A stretch of DNA of 64,000 nucleotides from CAWBUW01 sp963792075. GTDB lineage: Bacteria; Chloroflexota; Anaerolineae; Anaerolineales; UBA4823. The notes beneath the pieces are model-generated. The model worked only from the letters and a program-made list of their open reading frames with translations. It was not told the origin of the DNA and did no database searches. Both the position numbers and the translations under genes were made by a program. Numbering within the stretch: position 1 is the first letter of the stretch; each line of letters begins with the position of its first letter. The stretch is taken from NCBI GenBank assembly GCA_963792075.1, contig CAWBUW010000008.1, forward strand, positions 13,323-77,322. The letters run 5' to 3'. Below are positions 33,779-42,033 of the stretch, one piece after another.

Positions 33779-34371
33779 TCAGCACCCTCGAAGGGTTTGT
33801 CTGGCAGGAGCCTGGTGGGTGCAGCGCAGCAAGCGGATCACCTGATGTAAGCCTGCAAAACGCGCCAGACCTTCCAGGCTGGCTTTGTTCAATAACGTTG
33901 CCGCGGGGTTCAAGTCGCTTGCAAAGACCGGCAGTCCCAAACACTGGGCTTCTAATTAGGATCGAACCGCCGCCGGCGAAAGGGTTGAGCACAACCGGCC
34001 CATGTTCCGCCAGGAAATTCGGGATAGTCGCTTGACCAACCGGGACTTCTACGCCCATTTACCGGGCAAGGCTGCGGGCAATTTCCAGGCAAGTCTTCTC
34101 CAACACCGCCGAGTTTTGGTTGTTGTTCCAACGAGCCAGCTTTTCCAACAGATCGAGTAGGTCCAGCCGCTTCTATGTCCGCGATGTATTCACCGGGATT
34201 ATCAACCAGAAAAGCAAACAGAATTGCCCGGCAGGCCACTAGTGGCTTGCGCGACCACCAGGGATGGAGCGTGTTAGGATGGCCAGTGCGCAGGAATTTC
34301 TCCTGGGTGGCTTAATCGATGATGCTTTCCAGCGGCAAGGCGACTTCGATGAGCTACTTGTAGGGTGTCAT
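33779..34371 (-). pseudogene. DUF1156-type DNA methyltransferase, decayed N-terminal fragment
   Basis: Starts ATG 34371 with MTPYK, then an in-frame TAG, LIEVALPLESIID, another stop, and TGHPNTLHPWWSRKPLVACR. Further on VVLNPFAGGGSIL (the AdoMet motif) shifts frame to EAQCLGLPVFASDLNPAATL and then degenerates. Family members reach about 900-1000 residues; only ~190 remain. The two in-frame stops cannot be explained by indel errors, so this gene is genuinely dead. DUF1156 enzymes are known from phage-defence operons with DUF499 and helicases. Confidence 0.8.
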
Positions 34372-34426
34372 AGTATTTCAGATAGATCAAATCACACAAC
34401 TTTGGTTTTTGACATTCAGTAGAAAG

Positions 34427-36610
34427 CTATTTCTCAGTAGCCATGGTGATCTTATTATCGTCCGTCCTTTTCCTGCGTTCTTCTTCTTCTTTTGCACGCT
34501 TCTCTTCTCGAGCTCGCCTGATCTCTGTCTGTAACGGATGCAATAAGGGGAAATCACCTTTCTTTATACGCGCTTCCCCGACGGGCTGCATATATATTTC
34601 TCCACTCATTTCAACCTGGAAATTCCAATTTCCCCCGTCCCGCAAATTTACCTGGTCAAGTACTTCCCATTTATCTTGCCCTTCGCGGCCGAAGGTAATC
34701 TTGGCATTCTGATAGTCACCAGGCGCCCAAAATGGCAATGCGAGGTTAAAAGTAGGCAGAGAGCTCGTTGGGTATGCTCGATGAAAATTAATGTATGCAT
34801 ACGGAGCCAGCAACTGTTCTTGCTTCTCACTACCTGTAACCGGATCAATATACTCAAGGCGAAATCCAAATGGTGGCACAGAAATACTATAATTCTGAGG
34901 TTGGCGTTCATATGCGGCTCCAATTGCCACAGCCGAGATAGGTTCAATGACTTGTTCTGTAATAAGCTTTTCTTTGCCAAAGATTTGTTCCAATTGGGCA
35001 CGGACGAAAGGTATCTTTGTGATCCCACCAACCAGAACAACATGATCGATATATTGGGCCGCATCGTGTAGCGTAAGCTGACTGATTTTAGGATAATCTA
35101 ACAAGACCCTTGTTTTCCCAACTTCAAAAGCATATGCCAGTTTACATGCCAGCAGCACCGCATCTAAACTCTTTTTTACGCTGCCGGATGTCTTCAGCAG
35201 TTCCTCAAATTGATCCCGGTTCAGATCTAGATAAATGAACCCGAATGCTTCTGTTGGAAGAACATCCGAATATTCTATTCGACTGGAAAGCTGCTCCTTC
35301 GCCTGGCGCGCAAGCTGTCGTAAATTACTGTGCTCCAGGGAATTGAGTTGTTTCTTTACATTCCCCATCGACTGTTGTAAGTACTTGGCGTGTTGTTCTA
35401 GGAAGAAGTCATAGATTAATTGGTCTATGTCATCCCCGCCTAGTGCATTATTACCATCACTTGCAACTACAGTAATGGAAATATTATTGTCAATCCGTTG
35501 TATATCCAGGATTGCTGTATCAAATGTTCCCCCACCAAAATCATAGATCAAGGTTCTGCCATACGGGTTCTCCTCAAAACGGGCGAAAGAATAGCCCGCC
35601 AGGATGGGTTCTTCAATCACATTTTCGAGGGAGAAATTGGATAAGTTCAATTCCTGTGCAGCTTGCATTAAAATTTTGCGCTGAACCAGATCAAAGCGAG
35701 CCCCACAGCCCCAGTTCACGGGTGCCAGGATAATATTCTCTTGGGTGATGTCGATTTTCAAATCCTGGCGTGCGAACGAAATTGCCCGCGACATCGCTTC
35801 TTCAACAATCAATTTGACAATCTCTTTGGGATCAATAAGGTCACCAGCCACTCTCAAGAACCTATCCGAGAGGCAACCTGGAAAAGAGCCTTGGGGGCCT
35901 TTTGTGCACTTTTCTTGATTGCATCCCAGGCACCGCTTCACGGATCGTATGATTTCCTGGGGTAAGCCTTGATTCTCGGCATCTTCTCCAATAATCGCAC
36001 GTTCTTTCAGGCTCTCCTTGCCAGGGCGAATCCATACGATAGATGGCATATAAAGCTGTCCACCTCTGCCGATCTTCGCTGCGATTGGGATATTGTCACC
36101 GATTTTAATAGACACCGCCGTCGTCGTAGTGCCAAAATCGATCCCCAGGCGAATAGGCTCTTTGTCAAAAGGCGTAAAAGAAAGCATCTCCTCAACCGGG
36201 GATTCGAAAACGCTTATTGATTCTTCAACTAACTCAACAGACGATTTATTGGCTGGTTTCAGGGTTTCGAAGGTCTGTTCTTGCTGAGTATCGCCTATGA
36301 CCTGCTCAACAGGTAGATCCGCATCAATTTCATCAGAGAGATTGATATCTTGCGCATATTGATCGGGTTCCTCTAGGTCACGAACTAGCTTTACTTGACT
36401 TTGCTCTGCACATTCTCTCTGTAACGCGCCCTTGATTTCAGGAAGAATTTGTTCGGCTATCGCCTTCTGCAATTGATCTGCAACCTCTTGACGGATCAAT
36501 TCAGATAATTGATTTCTGACTTTGTTTGGTTGAGTAGGTACTTCCGACATCGGTAAATCGGAGACTCCGATTTTTAGTAACCGGGCAATCCAACGTCTAA
36601 ACCGCACCAT
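34427..36610 (-). CDS. Hsp70/DnaK-like ATPase of the defence array
   Basis: 727 residues. Residues 1-140 are charged and helical, probably a coiled coil with an acidic linker. The actin-like ATPase domain starts near 153: LGIDFGTTTTAVSIKIG (phosphate 1), TLIYDFGGGTFDTAILD (phosphate 2, ~357) and HVVLVGGITKIPFVRAQLEQ (adenosine motif, ~523). A CNQEKCTKG cysteine pair lies in an insert. In place of a standard substrate-binding domain there are ~140 residues ending in a charged RAREEKRAKEEEERRKR tail. No DnaJ is encoded nearby, but the gene upstream ends in a GrpE-like segment. It is probably a nucleotide-driven switch rather than a general chaperone. Confidence 0.85.
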   Translation of the reverse strand: MVRFRRWIARLLKIGVSDLPMSEVPTQPNKVRNQLSELIRQEVADQLQKAIAEQILPEIKGALQRECAEQSQVKLVRDLEEPDQYAQDINLSDEIDADLPVEQVIGDTQQEQTFETLKPANKSSVELVEESISVFESPVEEMLSFTPFDKEPIRLGIDFGTTTTAVSIKIGDNIPIAAKIGRGGQLYMPSIVWIRPGKESLKERAIIGEDAENQGLPQEIIRSVKRCLGCNQEKCTKGPQGSFPGCLSDRFLRVAGDLIDPKEIVKLIVEEAMSRAISFARQDLKIDITQENIILAPVNWGCGARFDLVQRKILMQAAQELNLSNFSLENVIEEPILAGYSFARFEENPYGRTLIYDFGGGTFDTAILDIQRIDNNISITVVASDGNNALGGDDIDQLIYDFFLEQHAKYLQQSMGNVKKQLNSLEHSNLRQLARQAKEQLSSRIEYSDVLPTEAFGFIYLDLNRDQFEELLKTSGSVKKSLDAVLLACKLAYAFEVGKTRVLLDYPKISQLTLHDAAQYIDHVVLVGGITKIPFVRAQLEQIFGKEKLITEQVIEPISAVAIGAAYERQPQNYSISVPPFGFRLEYIDPVTGSEKQEQLLAPYAYINFHRAYPTSSLPTFNLALPFWAPGDYQNAKITFGREGQDKWEVLDQVNLRDGGNWNFQVEMSGEIYMQPVGEARIKKGDFPLLHPLQTEIRRAREEKRAKEEEERRKRTDDNKITMATEK

Positions 36611-36662
36611 TTCCCCTCCTTATTTCCCCTGATTTTTTAGAACCTTTTTTACAAGTAAGGGT

Positions 36663-37898
36663 TTAAGCAAGTGTTCTCCCCCTCGGTGATCGCGAAATCT
36701 TATATCCTCTCTCAACGATTTGTACAGAATCCTCTGGTTGGGCTGGTTCACCATCAAGGATTTTTGCTTGAGATGGATCAAATGGGATTGTCTCACCGAT
36801 TACGCCAAATTGGATGATCTGTTGGTTTACCAAGATGTTGTTTAGGCGGCGCATAATCGCATTAATTTCGGGAGGCACGCGTTCTTGCCGGGTGAACATC
36901 CGTTCAAACTCAGCGACAGTTGCAGCTAAATCGCGCATAACCTTCCTACGTTCGTCGAAACGCGCCATTTGCGTATCCCCACCCATGCCGCTGCGTAATT
37001 CCCGCATCACGGCTTCTTGTTCTGAAATTCGCTTCTTAAGCGAATTTACCTCCAGCTTACTTCTCTCCAGAGACTCGTTTCTATGATGCAGTTGCTCTCG
37101 AAAACCAGCAGATTTATGGTCTTGGTACCGAAAAACTGCCTCTAATAATGCTGGATTTATGATAGCCTGGAATCGTTTATCCTGTGCGTCTCGCTTTTGG
37201 CCAGCCTGTACCAAAATAATGAAGTAGCCTCGACTTAGTATGTCGAATAAACCTGGCTCCGCGCTCCAATCCTTTTTTAGAAGCAGGTATCGCCTGATGG
37301 CAGGTAGCAGTCCAATGAGCTCGTCTTCTGCGACGCTGCGGCACTGCGTCAAGAGTTTTTCGCCGACAAGGTCTACGATGAATGAGTTTTGGGAATTTTT
37401 TTCGGCGATGCCAACAATCTTCGCTGCCCATTTTGCCCGATCATCATCCCCAAAAGCCAAAAGCTTTTCAGCCAGCTCAAAATGCTGGGCTTGTAGCCGT
37501 TCCAACAATCGGCTTTCAAACTCCTTTCTAAATTTTTCGGGCAATGCTGCTTTCTTGCCACCATCCAATAGACCAAGGACAAGCTCAGAGGACAAATCGG
37601 GGTTGGCAAAGATCTCTATCAGATCAGTTTGCGTCTCATCCGTGCGGCCCTGGACCCGATCTGAGACTATACCAACAAACCGCATCAATTTTGTGCAAGG
37701 GAGAGCTTGAATTTGGATCGGATCTTTGAGCTTGTTTATTGAATCTAGGAAAACCCTTACCGCTTCAATCACCCTAGGCCAACCAAGATGCTGAACCGTA
37801 AGCGCCCGGCTTAAGGAAGCCAAGTGATCCATACGGAGGCCTAAAAGGGGGTAATCTAAATCACTTAACTCGGGTGGGACATTCTCTGTTAGTCCCAT
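36663..37898 (-). CDS. Helical-repeat protein with GrpE-like C-terminus
   Basis: 411 residues. Residues ~1-280 are all-helical, repeat-like (QIQALPCTKLMRFVGIVSDR, LLERLQAQHFELAEKLLAFG). A coiled coil follows (ESLERSKLEVNSLKKRISEQ, ~285-345). The last ~55 residues, QFGVIGETIPFDPSQAKILD and QIVERGYKISRSPRGRTLA, follow the order of the GrpE beta domain: G-E-x-I-P-F-D-P, then V-x-x-V-x-x-G-Y, then R. GrpE is the nucleotide-exchange factor of Hsp70, and the Hsp70-like gene starts 53 bases downstream. I infer an exchange-factor role; overall similarity outside this segment is not recognised. Confidence 0.5.
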   Translation of the reverse strand: MGLTENVPPELSDLDYPLLGLRMDHLASLSRALTVQHLGWPRVIEAVRVFLDSINKLKDPIQIQALPCTKLMRFVGIVSDRVQGRTDETQTDLIEIFANPDLSSELVLGLLDGGKKAALPEKFRKEFESRLLERLQAQHFELAEKLLAFGDDDRAKWAAKIVGIAEKNSQNSFIVDLVGEKLLTQCRSVAEDELIGLLPAIRRYLLLKKDWSAEPGLFDILSRGYFIILVQAGQKRDAQDKRFQAIINPALLEAVFRYQDHKSAGFREQLHHRNESLERSKLEVNSLKKRISEQEAVMRELRSGMGGDTQMARFDERRKVMRDLAATVAEFERMFTRQERVPPEINAIMRRLNNILVNQQIIQFGVIGETIPFDPSQAKILDGEPAQPEDSVQIVERGYKISRSPRGRTLA

Positions 37899-37935
37899 TA
37901 CAAGTATGTCACAAATCCAATTTGTATCAGCCTTA

Positions 37936-38829
37936 TCAAGTGCGAGGTGCCTGAACTCTTATCATTTGGGGTTTCGAAGGACAGATCCCACTGGCCAGAA
38001 TGTGATACGAATTAGGTTTACGCATGTTTGCGGCCAGAAATACAGCCAGGCGGTTTTGTGCAAAAATATCCAACTGGTATAACCGGACATCATCCGTCAA
38101 AAGGATATCAAGCCTTTCCTGTAAGCCAGGGGCAGGAGCCCACCTAGCCTCTTCCAACCGGAAGAGGCAATCAAATCGGATAGGAAGCGGCGTCTGGTTA
38201 TCACCCATAAGCTGCAAAAAATAATTAGCCAGTGTTGCACGCTTGCCTTCAGAAAATTTTTTATCACCTAATAAGGCATTCAGCACCTTAAGTGCCGCGT
38301 CATATACCTCAGGAAGCGGAGTGGTAGGCCTGGAATTAAGTTTCTGGAAATAGAAGTATGCTTCTTCTGCGGGCGTTAGTTCTTCAAGACGCAAACCATA
38401 TTCACGAATATGCGATTTGGATGTATCGATATGGGAGGATTGCTTTAGCTGAGGCTGTGCTTTCTCCCACCATTTATCCAATTCATCCCAGTCATCCAAA
38501 TCCTTCTTGAAATAGGGATGTAGGTAATCCTTGATCTCTTCCGTTTTTGCGCGCTGGTAGGGGAAATCATTGAGCACTTTTTCAATTACGGAGACCGGAT
38601 CTTCTACCAATAACCGCTGTGCTTCCGTTGGATTGGTAAAAGCCAGAACTCGGTAACCTTCTAGAGACAGGATCTGGCTGCGGCGTTGAACAATCAATAC
38701 CGGAAGCACCTTTCCCTTCTGGTTCTCAAAATCAAGGATCAGTTCAGCGTCTTCTCCCTCGGTAGCAGCCAAGATAACACCAATGCCATATTCAGGATGG
38801 TAGATATAATCTCCAACAGCAAGTTGCAT
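37936..38829 (-). CDS. Uncharacterised protein with CarD/Tudor-like N-terminal barrel
   Basis: 297 residues. The first ~60 (LAVGDYIYHPEYGIGVILAA, ELILDFENQKGKVLPVLIVQ) have the pattern of small SH3/Tudor-like barrels in CarD, TRCF and UvrD C-termini, which bind RNA polymerase or DNA. The middle (LNDFPYQRAKTEEIKDYLHP, WWEKAQPQLKQSSHI) is helical and ends in an unstructured tail. It is the first gene of the Hsp70-like array; the GrpE-like gene follows after about 37 bases. A link to transcription is only a guess from the barrel. Confidence 0.45.
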   Translation of the reverse strand: MQLAVGDYIYHPEYGIGVILAATEGEDAELILDFENQKGKVLPVLIVQRRSQILSLEGYRVLAFTNPTEAQRLLVEDPVSVIEKVLNDFPYQRAKTEEIKDYLHPYFKKDLDDWDELDKWWEKAQPQLKQSSHIDTSKSHIREYGLRLEELTPAEEAYFYFQKLNSRPTTPLPEVYDAALKVLNALLGDKKFSEGKRATLANYFLQLMGDNQTPLPIRFDCLFRLEEARWAPAPGLQERLDILLTDDVRLYQLDIFAQNRLAVFLAANMRKPNSYHILASGICPSKPQMIRVQAPRT

Positions 38830-38983
38830 TTCTATTCACCTCATTTTCTTGAACACATACTCTCGATAAACCAATTTCCGCTAACTCAGATCTTATATAA
38901 TGTTGCAGGATTCCAGGACCTCTATTAAAAATGGCAACTCACCGCTGCTTGAAACAATTCCTTATACAAAACTGCTTATCCAC

Positions 38984-41080
38984 TCACGCAATAAACTCGC
39001 TCGCAATCCCGTAGCTTGTGATCGTCAGCGTATCCCTGGCACGGGTACAGGCAACGTGAAACAGGCAGCGCTCCTGCAAATCCGAGTCGTACTGCTCGAT
39101 CTCTCCCAGCTTCTGGCTGCTTGTCCAGGGGATCATGCCGGCATTCGCGCCGGCGATAATCATGTGATGGAATTCCAACCCTTTGACACGGTGCATGGTA
39201 GCCAGGCGGACACCGCTGCCTGAATCTTCCGGCGTATCTGCCTGCAACAGCAGGTATTCGATTTTGGCGCTCAATAGTCCAGAGATGTAATCATCCATTA
39301 ACTGCTTGTTGGTGCGCGCCACCAAGCATATCGTTTCCAGCTTGACACCCTCCGCCTGGAGCTTCTGGATTGCATCAGCAATAAATTTTTTCTCTTGAGA
39401 GAGCGAAGGGAACTTTTGAATGGCTGGCTTCTCGCCATGCAGCAAAGAGACATAATTTTGATGATGATCGACACCGCCATCCAGATCATCAATCGTCTGA
39501 TCGTTCAGAACCGCCAACGACCAGTTGCGAATTTCCTCAGTTGTACGGTAATTAATGCTCAACTTGCTTGAACGCCCTTTGATGTTGATCCCGCACTGGC
39601 CTAATACAACAGGGCGGCCATAAATCCGTTGATGCGCATCACCCACAAAGAAGAGGTCATTGGCGCCCTGCGGAACGATCTGCCGAATGAGCTTCAAATC
39701 CTCTGGATGCAGGTCCTGCGTTTCATCGATGATCACGGCGCGGTAAGGCAGGATTGTGCCCTTGCTGGCCAGGTACAGCCGGGCCTGGCGGATCACATCC
39801 GTCCATTCCAGCTTTCCCAGCACAGACATGTTGCGCCTATATTCATCAAAGATTTCCCACACCATGGCGCGCTGTGGGCGGCTCAGCCGCACAGATTGCC
39901 CGGTGCGGGGAGCGACCAGGTAACCTTCCCGATTGGTAATACCCTGAGCCTGCACCACGCGCTCCCATTCATTCTTGAAGAACGATTCGCTCCATTCTCC
40001 TGTCCCAACGGCGCTGAAAGCGTCCCGCCAGCACTGCTGGATTTCCTCTTGGGAGGCAACCTCAAACTTCATCCCCTGTGACCTGAGAAAACTGACAGCC
40101 CAGCTGTGCAAGTGAACGACTTCAATCTGCTCCATTTCTGGTCCACACAGGCTCTTTAAATTATTCCGAATATTGTTCGCCAGGTTCTTGGTATAGGTGG
40201 TGAACAGGATACGGTCTGTTGGTTTATTGAAGACCTGCCTGGCAAGGTATCGCGCCCGGTGCATCGCCACCACTGTTTTCCCAGTGCCTGCGCCGCCCAG
40301 AACACGAGCAGGACCGTTAAATCCTCTGCTCACCAGCGACGCCTGGCTGGGATGCAGGAACAGTCGCCATTTCGCCAGGGGGGCATTGAGCATCTCCGCC
40401 AGTTCATCTACATTCTTAACCACAACGAAGCGGCGCTTGCTGTCAGGATGGTTGAGAGCCTTCGCGAAGTCCGTTGAATCCACCGTGGACGGCTTAGAAA
40501 CTTCGTCGAGCGCCTGATCCACCGAGTAGCCCAGATTGGCAATCCAGTACAAAGCCTCGTACGCTTCTTCTGGTAAATAAGGCCTGATGTCATCCAGGTC
40601 TTGCGGTGTGCGTAAAGCCCGAACTGCAGGCACCAGCAGCTTGGGAACGCCAGTGCGTAAGATTTCGCTTTCCGAAAAGGTGGCAAACAGGCTGTCCATG
40701 GAAACGGAAGTACCTTCCTTTTCATCCGTTCCCGTTCCTTCTATGAACTTGATGTCGATCATTTGGAGAGCGCCAGTGACAGGATGGATATCGAACACTT
40801 TATTCTTGGCCCATTCCATGGCTTCATCGTGGTGATCCACCCACATCAAGAGATAGGTATCCCCTTCTTCCGGGTGAAGCACAATGCCTCGATAATCCAA
40901 ACCAATGCGCACCGTGTGCACTCGTTTGTCAGAGGCATCATGGATTGGTTCGTAGTTGATGGATGCTGCCGTTGGATTGTTCTGGAAATGAGTAACAAAC
41001 TCCCGCACTTTTTTCTGCTGGGTATGCGGGATCTTCGCAAAAGCAGTCAAAAAATCACTTGAGATTGCGACATTGAACAT
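38984..41080 (-). CDS. RelE/ParE-like domain fused to UvrD-type helicase
   Basis: About 698 residues from ATG 41080 (GTG 41086 possible; AAGGTG favours the ATG). Residues 1-105 resemble a RelE/ParE toxin fold: FNVAISSDFLTAFAKIPHTQ, HDASDKRVHTVRIGLDYRGI and YLLMWVDHHDEAMEWAK. The rest is a superfamily 1A helicase: VLGGAGTGKTVVAMHRARYL (~262), VIIDETQDLHPEDLKLI (~450), FFVGDAHQRIYG, LSINYRTTEEIRNW, TMHRVKGLEF (~630) and HVACTRARDTL. It is the last gene of the DISARM-like leftward array. The toxin-like part could bind RNA or ribosomes or simply be a protein-binding remnant. Confidence 0.85.
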   Translation of the reverse strand: MFNVAISSDFLTAFAKIPHTQQKKVREFVTHFQNNPTAASINYEPIHDASDKRVHTVRIGLDYRGIVLHPEEGDTYLLMWVDHHDEAMEWAKNKVFDIHPVTGALQMIDIKFIEGTGTDEKEGTSVSMDSLFATFSESEILRTGVPKLLVPAVRALRTPQDLDDIRPYLPEEAYEALYWIANLGYSVDQALDEVSKPSTVDSTDFAKALNHPDSKRRFVVVKNVDELAEMLNAPLAKWRLFLHPSQASLVSRGFNGPARVLGGAGTGKTVVAMHRARYLARQVFNKPTDRILFTTYTKNLANNIRNNLKSLCGPEMEQIEVVHLHSWAVSFLRSQGMKFEVASQEEIQQCWRDAFSAVGTGEWSESFFKNEWERVVQAQGITNREGYLVAPRTGQSVRLSRPQRAMVWEIFDEYRRNMSVLGKLEWTDVIRQARLYLASKGTILPYRAVIIDETQDLHPEDLKLIRQIVPQGANDLFFVGDAHQRIYGRPVVLGQCGINIKGRSSKLSINYRTTEEIRNWSLAVLNDQTIDDLDGGVDHHQNYVSLLHGEKPAIQKFPSLSQEKKFIADAIQKLQAEGVKLETICLVARTNKQLMDDYISGLLSAKIEYLLLQADTPEDSGSGVRLATMHRVKGLEFHHMIIAGANAGMIPWTSSQKLGEIEQYDSDLQERCLFHVACTRARDTLTITSYGIASEFIA

Positions 41081-41100
41081 TTTCACCTTACCTTTTCAAA

Positions 41101-42033
41101 CTAAGCCTCGCTGGCCTGCAGCTCCAGATAGCGCAGCGAAAAATCATCCAGCCATCTTTTTTCGGAGGCAGTCTTCACTATTTGCTTCCACTTGTCTATA
41201 AGAACATTCAGCGGCATGAGGATGAACGAACGATCTTCGGGCTTTAGCAGATGCTGATATACGTTTACTGCAGCTACACATTCAACGTCTGAGGGATGAT
41301 ACACCAGCATAAACTTGCCTGAGCCGTAGGAAGAGCCCGGCTTCAACTGCATGGCTGCTGCCAGCAGATGATCACGCCAGAGCTGATTTACATCAATCTC
41401 GCTCAGGCATGGGCGCGCTTCAGATGGCCAGGGCGAAAGAGGATGCTCGGTCCAGCGATGGTAGAGTGGGCTGCTGTAAACCTTGGCAGAAAAAGCCTCC
41501 ACCAGCTTGGTTTCAATGCCAACAAACCCCGGCAGGTTATCCGGACGAGTATATGAGATAAAAGCATCGAAAGCCGTACGATCATTTAGATAATCCCCGG
41601 CAGGTTCGGGGGCATATTCGAGGTGTACTTCTAATACACTTTGAACCTCGCCTGGCAGGATCGCCTGCGCCAGAGATGCAGCCAACTCCAGGTCATCGAC
41701 CAGGGGGCCGAAAAGATTAAAACACATCGGCTGGCTAGAAAGCATATTGCAGAATAAACGGAATGGGTCAATCGTGCCTTTCCTCATGGCCAACCGGCGT
41801 TTTGCTATCTCAAAGATATGTGGGGTAATGAAATTAAGCCCGCGTTCGCCATCTGCACGGGTAAGCATATTTCCATACCAGGTAGTGTTACTTGGCTTAG
41901 GACCGGTACCATAGGGTGCTTTTAAGACCTCAGAGCGATACCAACTCTGGTGAAAGCGCATACGCGCCTTAAACGGGTTGTCTTTAGCGTACTGCGGGCC
42001 GATATCCAAACGATCTTCCGGTTCTTTAGCCAT
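41101..42033 (-). CDS. PGN_0703-like putative restriction endonuclease
   Basis: 310 residues from ATG 42033, which overlaps the preceding gene by 8 bases. The core DRTAFDAFISYTRPDNLPGF, then VGIETKLVEAFSAKVYSSPL has Asp followed by E-x-K (GIETK), a PD-(D/E)XK site. The PGN_0703 family shows this with the same Y-x-x-P-x-Y end. The C-terminal third (GKFMLVYHPSDVECVAAVN) is mixed alpha/beta. Its overlap with the DUF1998-bearing gene and proximity to the RelE-UvrD gene place it firmly in the array; it is a candidate effector nuclease. Family recall is moderate. Confidence 0.6.
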   Translation of the reverse strand: MAKEPEDRLDIGPQYAKDNPFKARMRFHQSWYRSEVLKAPYGTGPKPSNTTWYGNMLTRADGERGLNFITPHIFEIAKRRLAMRKGTIDPFRLFCNMLSSQPMCFNLFGPLVDDLELAASLAQAILPGEVQSVLEVHLEYAPEPAGDYLNDRTAFDAFISYTRPDNLPGFVGIETKLVEAFSAKVYSSPLYHRWTEHPLSPWPSEARPCLSEIDVNQLWRDHLLAAAMQLKPGSSYGSGKFMLVYHPSDVECVAAVNVYQHLLKPEDRSFILMPLNVLIDKWKQIVKTASEKRWLDDFSLRYLELQASEA

